Below are positions 23,721 through 31,808 of a stretch of DNA of 46,139 nucleotides, piece after piece. The stretch lies in contig NZ_QCZK02000048.1 in assembly GCF_003347595.2 (NCBI RefSeq), positions 1 to 46,139 of the forward strand. The letters run 5' to 3'. Both the position numbers and the translations under genes were made by a program. The notes below the pieces were generated by a model that had not been told where the DNA came from, made no database searches, and worked only from the letters and a program-made list of their open reading frames with translations. The DNA is from Botryobacter ruber. Lineage in GTDB: Bacteria > Bacteroidota > Bacteroidia > Cytophagales > Hymenobacteraceae. Within the stretch, counting starts at the first letter, position 1, and every line of letters begins with the position of its first letter.

Positions 23721-26029
23721 TATTCTACTACCAGTTTTATTGTTTCGTGTTGCCCGTTGCTGCTGGTTGCCCGCACCAGGTACACGCCTGCATTAAAGCC
23801 TTTCAGGCTGATGGTGTGGTTGCGGTTGTAGGTGTCGGGTGCCAGGTATACTGCCCGCCCGATGGTATCGTAAATGGTGATGGCTACCGGTTCTGACGCC
23901 CGCACTTTTACCAGGCCCTGCAATGTGCTGCCTGCGGGATTGGGATATACCTCCAGTTGCAGCCCTGCCTGCTCGGTTGGGTTGTAGTTGTTGCCGCTGG
24001 TCTGCTCCAGCAGGTACAGGCCTCCCGCCTGCGAGCCCACCACCACATACAAATTTCCCGGACCTCCGCCTAAACCGGCAACCGTAATGCCCAAGCCGCG
24101 CCCGAAGCGGGTTTGCTGTGCTTCTTCCAGCAGCGGGTTCTCCAGCAGCATGGTTTCAGGAATGAATTTGCCGGTGAGGTTATCGGTAAAATTACGGTAT
24201 ACTTTTAGCGTGCCGGTTTCGTCCACCGTCAGCAGGTCCGGATCGCCGTTGCCGTCGAGGTCGGCTGTGGCAGGATAGAGGTTGCGCTGCCTAAAGTCGA
24301 AGGCGATGCCGCCGAAGCTGTTGGTAACCGGTGTGAAAGCGGGCGCCTGTGCGCTGCCGGTGTTGCGGTAGTAGGCAAGGGCGCCACCGGCTTTACCCAG
24401 CAGCATATCCAGCTTGCCGTCGCCGTCAGCATCTGTAAAGCAGGGGGCGTCGCCGTCGGTGGTGTTGAGCAGGAGTTGCTGACTTGCAAAGTCGAGCTGC
24501 ATGGGCTGCCCTTTGGCTGCTGTGTTCGGGATGTAGCTGATGCGGGTGGTGTTGTTTTGTTTCAGGCGATAAGTAAGCACCAGGTCTGCTGCGCCGTCGT
24601 GGTTGATGTCGGCAAAGACAGGTTTAATGTGCAGGAACTCATTTGCCGCCAGTCCTAAAAAATCAGCTGTAGCAAGTGTGAAGGCGGGGGCTGTGGCGGT
24701 GCCGGTGTTCCGGAAATAGCTGAGCGAAGAAGTGTGTTTTCCGTTAACGACAGCGGCATAATTTCCCGCCAGCATGTCCAGCTTGCCGTCGCCGTCGATA
24801 TCGGCAAAAGCGGGATAGGCGCCTTCTCCAAAATCGAGCATGTGCCCCTGCAGAAAATCTTCCTGTACAAATTCGAAAACCGGTTGTTCGGCGGTGCCCT
24901 TGTTCCGGTACAGCCAGACGTTGCGCTGCAACTGGTCGTTGTCTTCGTTCAGGGTATTGTTGGAAGAAACCAGCAGGTCCGGAATGCCATCAAACGTGAC
25001 GTCTTCGTAATAAGCTGCCGGAAAACGGCCAATGGCAGCAGGTGTTGTACCGGACGGGAAAGTTGCGTCAAATCCTGTCATGACGGCGTTTGTGCGTGTG
25101 CCCTGGTTTTCCATTTTGATCAGGTTGCTACAGCCTACGTTGCCCACCAGCAGATCTTTGTCGCCGTCGCCGTCCAGGTCAATGGCCAGGAGGGCGGAAC
25201 CTTCGTGGCTGGTGTGTAAGGGCGCTGCCAGGCGCTGCATCAGCAGCGATGGCGGGCACTGTTCGTTAAACAGGTAGTAGTTGCAGTCCTGGCAGACAAC
25301 CCGCTCGTTCAGCTGTTCACAGGCTTCACACTCCGTAATGCCGCCCCACCAGTTTGTTTCCTGCACAAATTTCAGGATCTGGCAGGGCAGATTTTCTTCC
25401 ACCCGCAAATTTTTATAATACTCCAGCCGCTCGCCCGGCGAAAACTCCTGCAGCAGGATGTCCAGGTCACCGTCGCCGTCCATGTCTACGATGGCGGGAA
25501 TGTCTGTTGCCAGCATTTGCATGTTGCTGTTGTTGCCGGACCGGCCCCGGTAAAACAGGGCTTCCTCGGCCAGTTCAAAAGCAACCTGGTTCCCGGGCAC
25601 CTGCCGGTATACTTTAATGCCCAGCGGACTGCTCGTGAAAATATCTTTCAGGCCATCGCAGTTGAAATCGCGCAGCAGCACCCACGCCTCCAACTCTGCC
25701 GGAAACAGCACCTCGTACTGCGGCGCATACTGGTAGCGCCATGCCCCGTTTTCCTGCACCGCCAGGTATGTAAATACTTTTCGGGCCATCCGGTCGAAAA
25801 TGAAAAGATCGTCCTGCCCGTCCTGGTTTAAATCGATGGTGGAGAACTGCGGCGCGTTAAGGCCGCCGCTCCAGGGAGCAGCAAGTGTGCCGGCAGATGT
25901 GGTAACCGGTATGTCGTGGCGGAGGCGGAACTGGATAGGCGTCTGTGCCTGGCACAGCACCGGCAGCCACAGGCAACACAACAGCAGGGCCAGTAGCCAC
26001 GTTTTAGTTAAGTTAACACGGTAAGTCAT
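23720..26029 (-). CDS. Secreted FG-GAP/VCBS repeat protein with T9SS type A sorting domain
   Basis: A 769-residue secreted protein starting MTYRVNLTKTWLLALLLCCL with signal cleavage after CQA. It carries at least seven calcium-loop repeats of the D.D.DG..D type: DLNQDGQDDLFIF, DMDGDGDLDILL, DLDGDGDKDLLVG, DIDGDGKLDMLAG, DINHDGAADLVL, DADGDGKLDMLLG and DLDGNGDPDLLTV, indicating an integrin-like beta-propeller. A Cys-rich insert (ECEACEQL, VCQDCNYYLFNEQC, about residues 235-265) could bind metal or form disulfides. The C-terminus (LEVYPNPAGSTLQGLVKV ... GFNAGVYLVRA) is a type IX sorting domain. The longer upstream frame is rejected because the signal peptide begins at ATG 26027-26029. Confidence 0.9.
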   Translation of the reverse strand: MTYRVNLTKTWLLALLLCCLWLPVLCQAQTPIQFRLRHDIPVTTSAGTLAAPWSGGLNAPQFSTIDLNQDGQDDLFIFDRMARKVFTYLAVQENGAWRYQYAPQYEVLFPAELEAWVLLRDFNCDGLKDIFTSSPLGIKVYRQVPGNQVAFELAEEALFYRGRSGNNSNMQMLATDIPAIVDMDGDGDLDILLQEFSPGERLEYYKNLRVEENLPCQILKFVQETNWWGGITECEACEQLNERVVCQDCNYYLFNEQCPPSLLMQRLAAPLHTSHEGSALLAIDLDGDGDKDLLVGNVGCSNLIKMENQGTRTNAVMTGFDATFPSGTTPAAIGRFPAAYYEDVTFDGIPDLLVSSNNTLNEDNDQLQRNVWLYRNKGTAEQPVFEFVQEDFLQGHMLDFGEGAYPAFADIDGDGKLDMLAGNYAAVVNGKHTSSLSYFRNTGTATAPAFTLATADFLGLAANEFLHIKPVFADINHDGAADLVLTYRLKQNNTTRISYIPNTAAKGQPMQLDFASQQLLLNTTDGDAPCFTDADGDGKLDMLLGKAGGALAYYRNTGSAQAPAFTPVTNSFGGIAFDFRQRNLYPATADLDGNGDPDLLTVDETGTLKVYRNFTDNLTGKFIPETMLLENPLLEEAQQTRFGRGLGITVAGLGGGPGNLYVVVGSQAGGLYLLEQTSGNNYNPTEQAGLQLEVYPNPAGSTLQGLVKVRASEPVAITIYDTIGRAVYLAPDTYNRNHTISLKGFNAGVYLVRATSSNGQHETIKLVVE

Positions 26030-26181
26030 AAGAAATATTTTAGCGATAGCACAGGCAGGCACTGTCGCTTTTGCCGTTTCGAATGTATATTGCCACCACA
26101 CCAGTAACACTACCATACGTTTGCTGCACCTGTAACGTAAACAGCTTCGGGGTAGCATCTGTTTTATAAAATTACGATTTC

Positions 26182-27468
26182 ATGCCGAATACTATTGAGT
26201 TTCTTTACCAGAAATACCTGGAGTGCCGGTTTGTAAGCACCGATTCGCGGGCACCGCAGGACCAGAGTATGTTTTTTGCGCTGAACGGGCCTAATTTTAA
26301 AGGCGCCAAATTTGCGGTGCAGGCGCTGGAAAAGGGTGCCCGCTATGCCGTTGTTGACGATCCGGCCCTGGCGTCCGATAATTGCTTTGTGGTGGAAGAT
26401 ACGTTGCAGGCGCTGCAGGACCTGGCCCGGTATCACCGCCAGAAGTTAAGCATACCGGTTATTGGCATCACGGGCTCTAACGGCAAGACCACCACCAAAG
26501 AGCTGATTTATGCGGTGCTGAGCCAGCAGTACAACACGCTCTACACGCAGGGCAACCTGAATAACCACATCGGGGTGCCGCTTACGCTGCTGCGCCTGAA
26601 GCCGGAGCACGAGATGGCGATCATCGAGATGGGCGCCAACCACATCGGGGAAATTGCCTTGCTGAGCAGCATCGCCCTGCCCACCCACGGCCTCATCACC
26701 AACATCGGCAAAGCGCACCTGGAAGGCTTTGGCAGCCTGGAGGGAGTGGCGCGCGGCAAAAGCGAACTTTATGTGCACCTCGACAAGACAGACGGGACCG
26801 TGTTTGTGAACACCGCCAACGAGCACCTGATGCGCATGAGCCGCCGCATCCGCAACAAAGTTACCTATCCCGGCCCCGGTGATTTCTACCACAGCGAGCT
26901 GCTGGAGGCGTCGCCGTACGTGGTGTACCGCGACGAGGAAGGGTATGAGGTGCAGACGCAACTGGTGGGCTCATACAACTACGAAAACATGGCCGCAGCC
27001 GCCTGTATCGGGAAGTATTTTGAGGTACCGCTGGAGAGGGCGAACCAGGCCATTGCTGCGTACAGCCCCGTCAACAACCGGTCGCAGGTGCTCACCAAAG
27101 GCAGCAACACCATTCTGCTGGATGCCTATAACGCCAACCCTACCTCTATGGCTGCTGCTATCCGGAACTTTGGCGCGATGAAAGCTGCCCGCAAAGTGGT
27201 GATTGTGGGCGATATGTTTGAGATGGGAGCAGAAAGTGCCGCAGAGCACCAAAGCCTCGGGCAGCTAATGGCAGAGCAGGATTTTGACACGGTGCTGCTG
27301 TGCGGAAAGGAGATGGAGCATGCGGCCCGTGTTTCAGAAGCGTTCCAGTATTTTGAAACGAAACCTGAACTGGAAAAGTGGCTGCAGGAGCACCCGGTAA
27401 CCGACAGCTATGTTCTAATTAAAGGCTCCCGGGGAATGGGGCTGGAAACGCTGCTGGAGCGGTTTTAG
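26182..27468 (+). CDS. murF: UDP-N-acetylmuramoyl-tripeptide--D-alanyl-D-alanine ligase
   Basis: A 428-residue cytoplasmic Mur ligase that adds D-Ala-D-Ala to UDP-MurNAc-tripeptide, the last soluble step of peptidoglycan precursor synthesis. The N-terminal substrate domain contains VSTDSRAPQDQSMFFAL. The ATP P-loop is GITGSNGKTTT (95-105). The central domain has IIEMGANHIGEI, ITNIGKAHLEGFGS and GSYNYENMAAA; the C-terminal domain has LLDAYNANPTSM and VVIVGDMFEMG. Length is slightly below E. coli MurF, as is usual in Bacteroidota. It is isolated here rather than in the dcw cluster. Two dispersed repeat copies follow. Confidence 0.96.
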   Translation: MPNTIEFLYQKYLECRFVSTDSRAPQDQSMFFALNGPNFKGAKFAVQALEKGARYAVVDDPALASDNCFVVEDTLQALQDLARYHRQKLSIPVIGITGSNGKTTTKELIYAVLSQQYNTLYTQGNLNNHIGVPLTLLRLKPEHEMAIIEMGANHIGEIALLSSIALPTHGLITNIGKAHLEGFGSLEGVARGKSELYVHLDKTDGTVFVNTANEHLMRMSRRIRNKVTYPGPGDFYHSELLEASPYVVYRDEEGYEVQTQLVGSYNYENMAAAACIGKYFEVPLERANQAIAAYSPVNNRSQVLTKGSNTILLDAYNANPTSMAAAIRNFGAMKAARKVVIVGDMFEMGAESAAEHQSLGQLMAEQDFDTVLLCGKEMEHAARVSEAFQYFETKPELEKWLQEHPVTDSYVLIKGSRGMGLETLLERF

Positions 27469-27479
27469 GCCTGAGTTTT

Positions 27480-27513
27480 GAGCAGCAGAGGCTGTGGTGG
27501 CAGGTGCAGCAGA
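27480..27513 (+). repeat. Dispersed repeat copy 4 (consensus-like)
   Basis: GAGCAGCAGAGGCTGTGG then TGGCAGGTGCAGCAGA, 11 nt after the murF stop. It is followed by a diverged GTCTGAACCAGGAT element at 27520-27565. Confidence 0.9.
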
Positions 27514-27608
27514 TTATTTGTCTGAACCAGGATGAAGCAGATTCAGGGATTTCTCAGATTTCATGTATGGCTGTAGATACGGAAGAGAACCCGCGGAATC
27601 ATGTTTCA

Positions 27609-27645
27609 GGTGCAGGTAAGGCTGTGGTGGCAGGTGCAGAACAGA
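27609..27645 (+). repeat. Dispersed repeat copy 5
   Basis: GGTGCAGGTAAGGCTGTG then GTGGCAGGTGCAGAACAGA. It is in tandem orientation with copy 4, about 95 nt downstream, and matches consensus best in the second half. Confidence 0.8.
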
Positions 27646-27659
27646 AATATTATAAACAG

Positions 27660-27691
27660 GAAGAGCAGGCGAGTTAGATCACCTGCTCTTC
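27660..27691. terminator. Hairpin between convergent murF and rfbC
   Basis: GAAGAGCAGG (27660-27669) pairs with CCTGCTCTTC (27682-27691), then TTGTTT. It probably terminates rfbC on the minus strand and murF on the plus strand. Confidence 0.7.
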
Positions 27692-27709
27692 TTGTTTCTA
27701 TAGCAGCAC

Positions 27710-28258
27710 TTAAATACTGAAAGTAGATTCGAAATCCTTTAGCAGCGGCAGCACTGCATCTTTTGGCGAGATCAGCGGATCGGCAATTCCCCAGTCAATG
27801 CCGATGTCCGGGTCGTTCCAGAGGAGGCCGCCTTCGGAAGAAGGTTGGTAATAGTCGGTGCATTTGTAGAGGAAAGTGGTGCCTTCTTCCAGGGCAACAA
27901 AGCCATGGGCAAAGCCTTCGGGTATGTAGAACATGTTGCAGCGCTCATCGTCCAGCAGGCACGACACATACTGGCCGTAGGTAGGCGAACCTTTGCGGAT
28001 ATCCACTGCCACATCCAGGGCCTTACCGGAAGATACGCGTACTAATTTTCCCTGCGCAAAAGGAGGTTTCTGAAAATGCAGCCCCCGCAACACACCTTTC
28101 TTGGAAACTGACTGGTTGTCCTGCACAAACTTCGGGCTGATGCCAAAGGGCTCAAACATCTTTTCGCTGAAGGTTTCCAGAAAGAGGCCGCGGTCGTCTT
28201 TAAAAACCCGTGGTAAAAATTCAATCAGGCCTTCGATGTGGTAAGTTTTAAATTCCAT
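27710..28258 (-). CDS. rfbC: dTDP-4-dehydrorhamnose 3,5-epimerase
   Basis: A 182-residue cupin epimerase of the dTDP-L-rhamnose pathway. The catalytic His61 lies in LRGLHFQKPP, followed by GKLVRVSSGKALDVAVDIRK. FYIPEGFAHGFVAL and FLYKCTDYYQP supply the second His and the catalytic Tyr. Length and motif order are standard. rfbA, rfbB and rfbD are absent from the window, so the pathway is completed elsewhere. It lies 55 nt downstream of a glycosyltransferase on the same strand, which suggests a surface-polysaccharide function for the pair. Confidence 0.95.
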   Translation of the reverse strand: MEFKTYHIEGLIEFLPRVFKDDRGLFLETFSEKMFEPFGISPKFVQDNQSVSKKGVLRGLHFQKPPFAQGKLVRVSSGKALDVAVDIRKGSPTYGQYVSCLLDDERCNMFYIPEGFAHGFVALEEGTTFLYKCTDYYQPSSEGGLLWNDPDIGIDWGIADPLISPKDAVLPLLKDFESTFSI

Positions 28259-28313
28259 TTTTATTGTTACTGTTTATTTACATGTTATGTCCGGATTCTG
28301 TCTCCGCTATTAA

Positions 28314-29438
28314 TCATCGGGTGGCTGGCGTGCTGTTGGTAACCTCTGCAATAGCCTTTATATATTTCTCGGTCACGAAGCGGTCGTTAAACTTTTCAGT
28401 TGTTAGCTGCCGCCCTGCCTGCCCCATTTGTTCCAGTTGGCTGTCGGGGAGCTGCATGAGCTGCATCATTTTTTCGGCCAGGTCGGTGCTGCTGCGCGCA
28501 CAGCACAGCAAGCCGTTTTTCCCGTGCTGCACCACCTCCCGGCAGCCCGGTACATCGGTGGCAATGAGCGGTTTGCCCATGGCGGCTGCTTCCAGCAAGG
28601 TGCGGGGCGTACCCTCGCGGTACGAGGGCAGCACCACGCAATCGGCCCTGCCTATGACCGGAGCCACATCGTCGGCGGTGCCCAAATAGTCAATCACGCC
28701 CGTTTGCTGCCACTTGTGCAGGGTGCTTTGGCTGATGCCGGAGCGGCGGCCTTCGGGTATGGCGCCCAACAGCTGGCATGTTGCCTCCGGGAAATTCTTT
28801 TTTAGCAGGCGGCAGGCCTCTACATACTCTGCCACCCCCTTTTCATACAGCAGCCGTGCCACCATCAGGAACACAAAAGGCTGATGGCGTACAAATGTTC
28901 CGGCAGGCGTAAAGCGCTGCAGATCGATTCCGGAGCCCGGAAGCACATCGGTAAGGGCAGGCTTCACCAGTTTGCGGGAAAGAAACAGCTGGCGGTCGTC
29001 TTCGTTCTGGAAGAAAACCTTACGCGGATACCGGAAAGCCACCCGGTACAGCAGCAAGGCAACAGCAGACACAAAGCCTTTGATAATAAAAACCGTCCCA
29101 AGCCCCGACACGTTGTTGATAGCCGGAATGCCGGCCATTTTTGCTGCCAGCGTACCATAAATGTTCGGTTTGATGGTGAAATGCAGCAGCACATCGGGTT
29201 TCAGGCGGCTATAGATGCGGTACAGCTTCCAGATCAGGAGCAAATCTGCAAAAGGATTGGAACCCTTCCCCATCCTGACCGGCACAAACCGGCAGCCGGC
29301 TTCAATCAGCCGTTGAGTGTAAACATCCCGGGGGGCAATGGCCACCACCTCATGCCCCTGCGCCAGCAGCGCCCTGACCAGGTTCATCCGGAAATTATAA
29401 ATGTTCCAGGAGGTATTGATGACAATGGCAATCCGCAT
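28314..29438 (-). CDS. Glycosyltransferase family 4 (GT-B)
   Basis: A 374-residue GT-B transferase of the GT4 type. The N-terminal domain begins MRIAIVINTSWNIYNFRMNL and has HFTIKPNIYGTLAAKMAGIP. The C-terminal nucleotide-sugar domain has FVFLMVARLLYEKGVAEYVE, VVLPSYREGTPRTLLEAAAM (the E-X7-E pattern) and GKPLIATDVPGCREVV. HFTIKPNIYG is characteristic of transferases in O-antigen or exopolysaccharide clusters. The sugar donor is unknown. I start at ATG 29436-29438; upstream residues are not conserved-looking and overlap the -7 element. It is probably co-transcribed with rfbC. Confidence 0.92.
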   Translation of the reverse strand: MRIAIVINTSWNIYNFRMNLVRALLAQGHEVVAIAPRDVYTQRLIEAGCRFVPVRMGKGSNPFADLLLIWKLYRIYSRLKPDVLLHFTIKPNIYGTLAAKMAGIPAINNVSGLGTVFIIKGFVSAVALLLYRVAFRYPRKVFFQNEDDRQLFLSRKLVKPALTDVLPGSGIDLQRFTPAGTFVRHQPFVFLMVARLLYEKGVAEYVEACRLLKKNFPEATCQLLGAIPEGRRSGISQSTLHKWQQTGVIDYLGTADDVAPVIGRADCVVLPSYREGTPRTLLEAAAMGKPLIATDVPGCREVVQHGKNGLLCCARSSTDLAEKMMQLMQLPDSQLEQMGQAGRQLTTEKFNDRFVTEKYIKAIAEVTNSTPATR

Positions 29439-29462
29439 ATAACCGTTCTGTTCCCGCAGCCC

Positions 29463-29470
29463 CAAAGATA
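29463..29470 (-). promoter_or_regulatory. -7 promoter element for the glycosyltransferase-rfbC unit
   Basis: On the minus strand this reads TATCTTTG, an exact TAnnTTTG match 24 nt before the glycosyltransferase ATG. Confidence 0.55.
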
Positions 29471-29757
29471 CATTACCGCCGGCTGATTAATCACGTAAGT
29501 TAGCCATTTTGCACTTCTATCAGGAAAATTATTTTATCTTGCACGGTTTGTACCGGTCCGGCGGCGCCTTTTAACTGCTGTGTTACCTAAAGCTTCTGTT
29601 GCAGGTAAAGTTAACTGAAGCGAATTTCTGCCTGGTTAAATAAAAGCAGGATAGCCCCGGCAAAGGGTATTTACGTAAAACCAAGCGTTGACAAAAAAAG
29701 AAGAGGAAGCTGCAAACAAACTGCCCGCTGCTGTACCAAATGCTTAACTGATTATTA
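29471..29757. other. Gene-free divergent spacer before hflX
   Basis: No gene or strong hairpin is seen. A weak plus-strand promoter candidate is TATCTTGC (29535-29542; one change from TAnnTTTG) with TTTTG at 29507-29511, 23 nt upstream. If used, hflX would have a leader of about 200 nt. Confidence 0.4.
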
Positions 29758-30945
29758 ATGGGGAAAAAACAATTTTACGAAACCGCAAAACCACAGGAAA
29801 CCGCGGTGCTGGTAGCCGTGCCAAGCTACCGACAGTCCGATGAGCAAACCGACGAGTACCTCGATGAGCTTGCTTTTTTAACAGAAACTGCCGGCGCCAA
29901 AGCCATAAAACGTTTTGTGCAGAAGCTCGACAAACCCGACACCCGCACCTTTGTGGGCAGTGGCAAGCTGGAAGAAATAAAGGCTTTTGTGAAGGAGCAC
30001 GAGGTGGATATGGTAATTTTTGACGATGACCTGAGCCCTTCGCAGGTGCGCAACATCGAGCGGGAGCTACAGGTGAAGATCGTGGACCGGAGCCTGCTGA
30101 TCCTGGACATTTTTGCACTCCGGGCCAAGACGGCACAAGCCCACGCCCAGGTAGAAATGGCCCAGTACCAGTACCTGCTGCCCCGCCTCACCAACCTCTG
30201 GACCCACCTTTCCAAGCAAAAAGGGGGTATCGGTATGAAGGGTCCGGGTGAAACCGAGATTGAAACTGACCGCCGTATTGTGCGCGACAAAATCTCGCTT
30301 TTGCGCGAGCGCCTGGATAAATTCGAGAAGCAGAATTTTGAGCAGCGCAAGTCGCGGGCCAGCATTACGCGGGTGGCACTCGTGGGCTACACCAACGTAG
30401 GCAAATCCACACTCATGAACCTGCTCTCCAAGTCCGATGTGTTTGCCGAGAACAAGCTGTTTGCTACCGTTGATGCCACCGTGCGCAAAGTGGTGCTCGA
30501 CAACGTGCCGTTCCTGCTGTCTGATACGGTAGGGTTTATCCGGAAGCTGCCCACCAAACTGATCGAGGCCTTTAAGTCGACGCTGGACGAGATACGTGAG
30601 GCGGACCTGCTGGTGCACGTAGTGGATATTTCGCACGCATCGTTCGAAGACCACATTGCCGTGGTAAACAACACGCTTAAAGACATACACGCAGCCGACA
30701 AACCGGTGCTGCTGGTGTTCAACAAAATAGACAAATACCTGGAGCAGCGCGAGCAGGAGCTGCAGGAGGAAGGCGAAATCGTGCGCCCGTCGCTCGACGA
30801 CCTGAAGGAAACCTATATGGCCAAAGTACATGCGCCAGCCCTTTTTATCTCAGCCACGAACAAAATCAACATCGACCAGCTGCGCGAAGAGCTGCAGCGG
30901 CGCGTAGCGGAGATCCATTTTCAGCGCTATCCGCATAATGTGTGA
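29758..30945 (+). CDS. hflX: GTPase HflX
   Basis: A 395-residue ribosome-associated GTPase that splits stalled or heat-damaged ribosomes. The N-terminal HflX domain has DTRTFVGSGKLEEIKAFV, FDDDLSPSQVRNIE and LDIFALRAKTAQAHAQVEMA, followed by GIGMKGPGETEIETDRR. The G domain has G1 GYTNVGKST (210-218), a G3 region DTVGFIRKLP and G4 NKID. Length is normal. ATG 29758 fits the family start. A hairpin and low-complexity DNA follow. Confidence 0.96.
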   Translation: MGKKQFYETAKPQETAVLVAVPSYRQSDEQTDEYLDELAFLTETAGAKAIKRFVQKLDKPDTRTFVGSGKLEEIKAFVKEHEVDMVIFDDDLSPSQVRNIERELQVKIVDRSLLILDIFALRAKTAQAHAQVEMAQYQYLLPRLTNLWTHLSKQKGGIGMKGPGETEIETDRRIVRDKISLLRERLDKFEKQNFEQRKSRASITRVALVGYTNVGKSTLMNLLSKSDVFAENKLFATVDATVRKVVLDNVPFLLSDTVGFIRKLPTKLIEAFKSTLDEIREADLLVHVVDISHASFEDHIAVVNNTLKDIHAADKPVLLVFNKIDKYLEQREQELQEEGEIVRPSLDDLKETYMAKVHAPALFISATNKINIDQLREELQRRVAEIHFQRYPHNV

Positions 30946-30957
30946 TATTTATATGAT

Positions 30958-30995
30958 TGGATGGCTAAATTGTTAAATTGTTATTTAGCCATCCA
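30958..30995. terminator. Hairpin after hflX
   Basis: TGGATGGCTAAAT (30958-30970) pairs perfectly with ATTTAGCCATCCA (30983-30995) across a 12-nt AT loop. It has no T tract, so it is a weak terminator or a stability structure. Confidence 0.55.
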
Positions 30996-31008
30996 ACCGT
31001 AAAGTATT

Positions 31009-31035
31009 TCTGCGCCTGCCACCACACCCTCTCCT
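31009..31035 (-). repeat. Dispersed repeat copy 6 (inverted, diverged)
   Basis: On the minus strand it reads AGGAGAGGGTGTGGTGG then CAGGCGCAGA. It is one of the two unpaired copies in minus orientation and lies between hflX and sixA. Confidence 0.7.
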
Positions 31036-31057
31036 CAACAATTTGACCATTCAACCA

Positions 31058-31119
31058 TCAACACATCAGCACATTACCCCATTAACACATTACCACATTA
31101 CCCCATCAGCACATTAAAA
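31058..31119. repeat. Low-complexity CACATTA/CACATCA tandem tract
   Basis: Irregular repeats of ACACATTACC, CCCATTA and CACATCAGC units run through this stretch. It is non-coding, and such tracts are common between Bacteroidota genes. Confidence 0.75.
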
Positions 31120-31192
31120 GCACAACCATTACGGCGTATTTAAGTACAAACACAAAGCCACCGCAGCTGTGGCTTTTGCTGATGTTACGCCC

Positions 31193-31687
31193 ATGAAAAC
31201 ACTTTACATACTTCGACATGCCAAATCGAGCTGGGAATTTGAAGAGCTCAGCGACCACGACCGCCCGTTGAACAAGCGCGGGCGTGGCGATGCCGTACTG
31301 ATGGGGCAGGAACTTATATCGCGTAAGGTAAAGCCCGACCTGATTGTATCGAGCCCTGCCGTCAGGGCTATATCTACGGCCACACTTTTAGGCAAAGAGT
31401 TAGGCTACGATCCTAAAGAAATCTTAGTTGACGACCGGGTATATGGCGCTTCGAAAAAGGTGTTGCTGGAGGTAGTGCAGGAAACACCTGCCGAGGTGAA
31501 AAGGCTGTTGCTGGTGGGGCACAACGAGGCGCTTTCGGAGTTTGCGAATATGCTTTCGCCCCAGTCGGTTTCCCGAATGCCAACCGCCGGTATGGTAGCC
31601 CTGAAATTCGACTGCGAAAGCTGGTACGATGTGAGCCGCGATAAAGCCGAGTTGCTTTTCTATGATTTTCCTAAAAACTACAAATAG
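31193..31687 (+). CDS. sixA: SixA-type histidine phosphatase
   Basis: A 164-residue branch-2 histidine phosphatase. The catalytic loop is LYILRHAKSSWE, with the RHG-type His at about residue 9. Further motifs are DRPLNKRGRGDA, IVSSPAVRAISTATLLG (second Arg) and LLLVGHNEALSEFAN (second catalytic His). SixA proteins remove phosphate from His-phosphotransfer domains; some family members act on small phosphoesters. ATG 31193 is used because the GTG-started extension overlaps a hairpin at 31154-31176. It lies next to ppk1 in the same direction. Confidence 0.88.
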   Translation: MKTLYILRHAKSSWEFEELSDHDRPLNKRGRGDAVLMGQELISRKVKPDLIVSSPAVRAISTATLLGKELGYDPKEILVDDRVYGASKKVLLEVVQETPAEVKRLLLVGHNEALSEFANMLSPQSVSRMPTAGMVALKFDCESWYDVSRDKAELLFYDFPKNYK

Positions 31688-31808
31688 CAGAAACAGACCA
31701 ACCGGGCCGTTTTCCGTACGTTAACAGCAACAGCAACCCGGTGTAGCCGGTTTGGCAAACGCTGATTTAGTATCACCAGTAAGGGCCTGGCAAAGGCTGC
31801 TTTATTAC

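Noticed and set aside
28264..28313. Possible leader or small gene between the glycosyltransferase and rfbC
   Set aside because: Only 55 nt with no hairpin or start signal; best read as an operon gap.
31021..31119. Possible CRISPR-like array in the CACATTA tract
   Set aside because: Units are irregular, very short and lack unique spacers; no cas genes are near.
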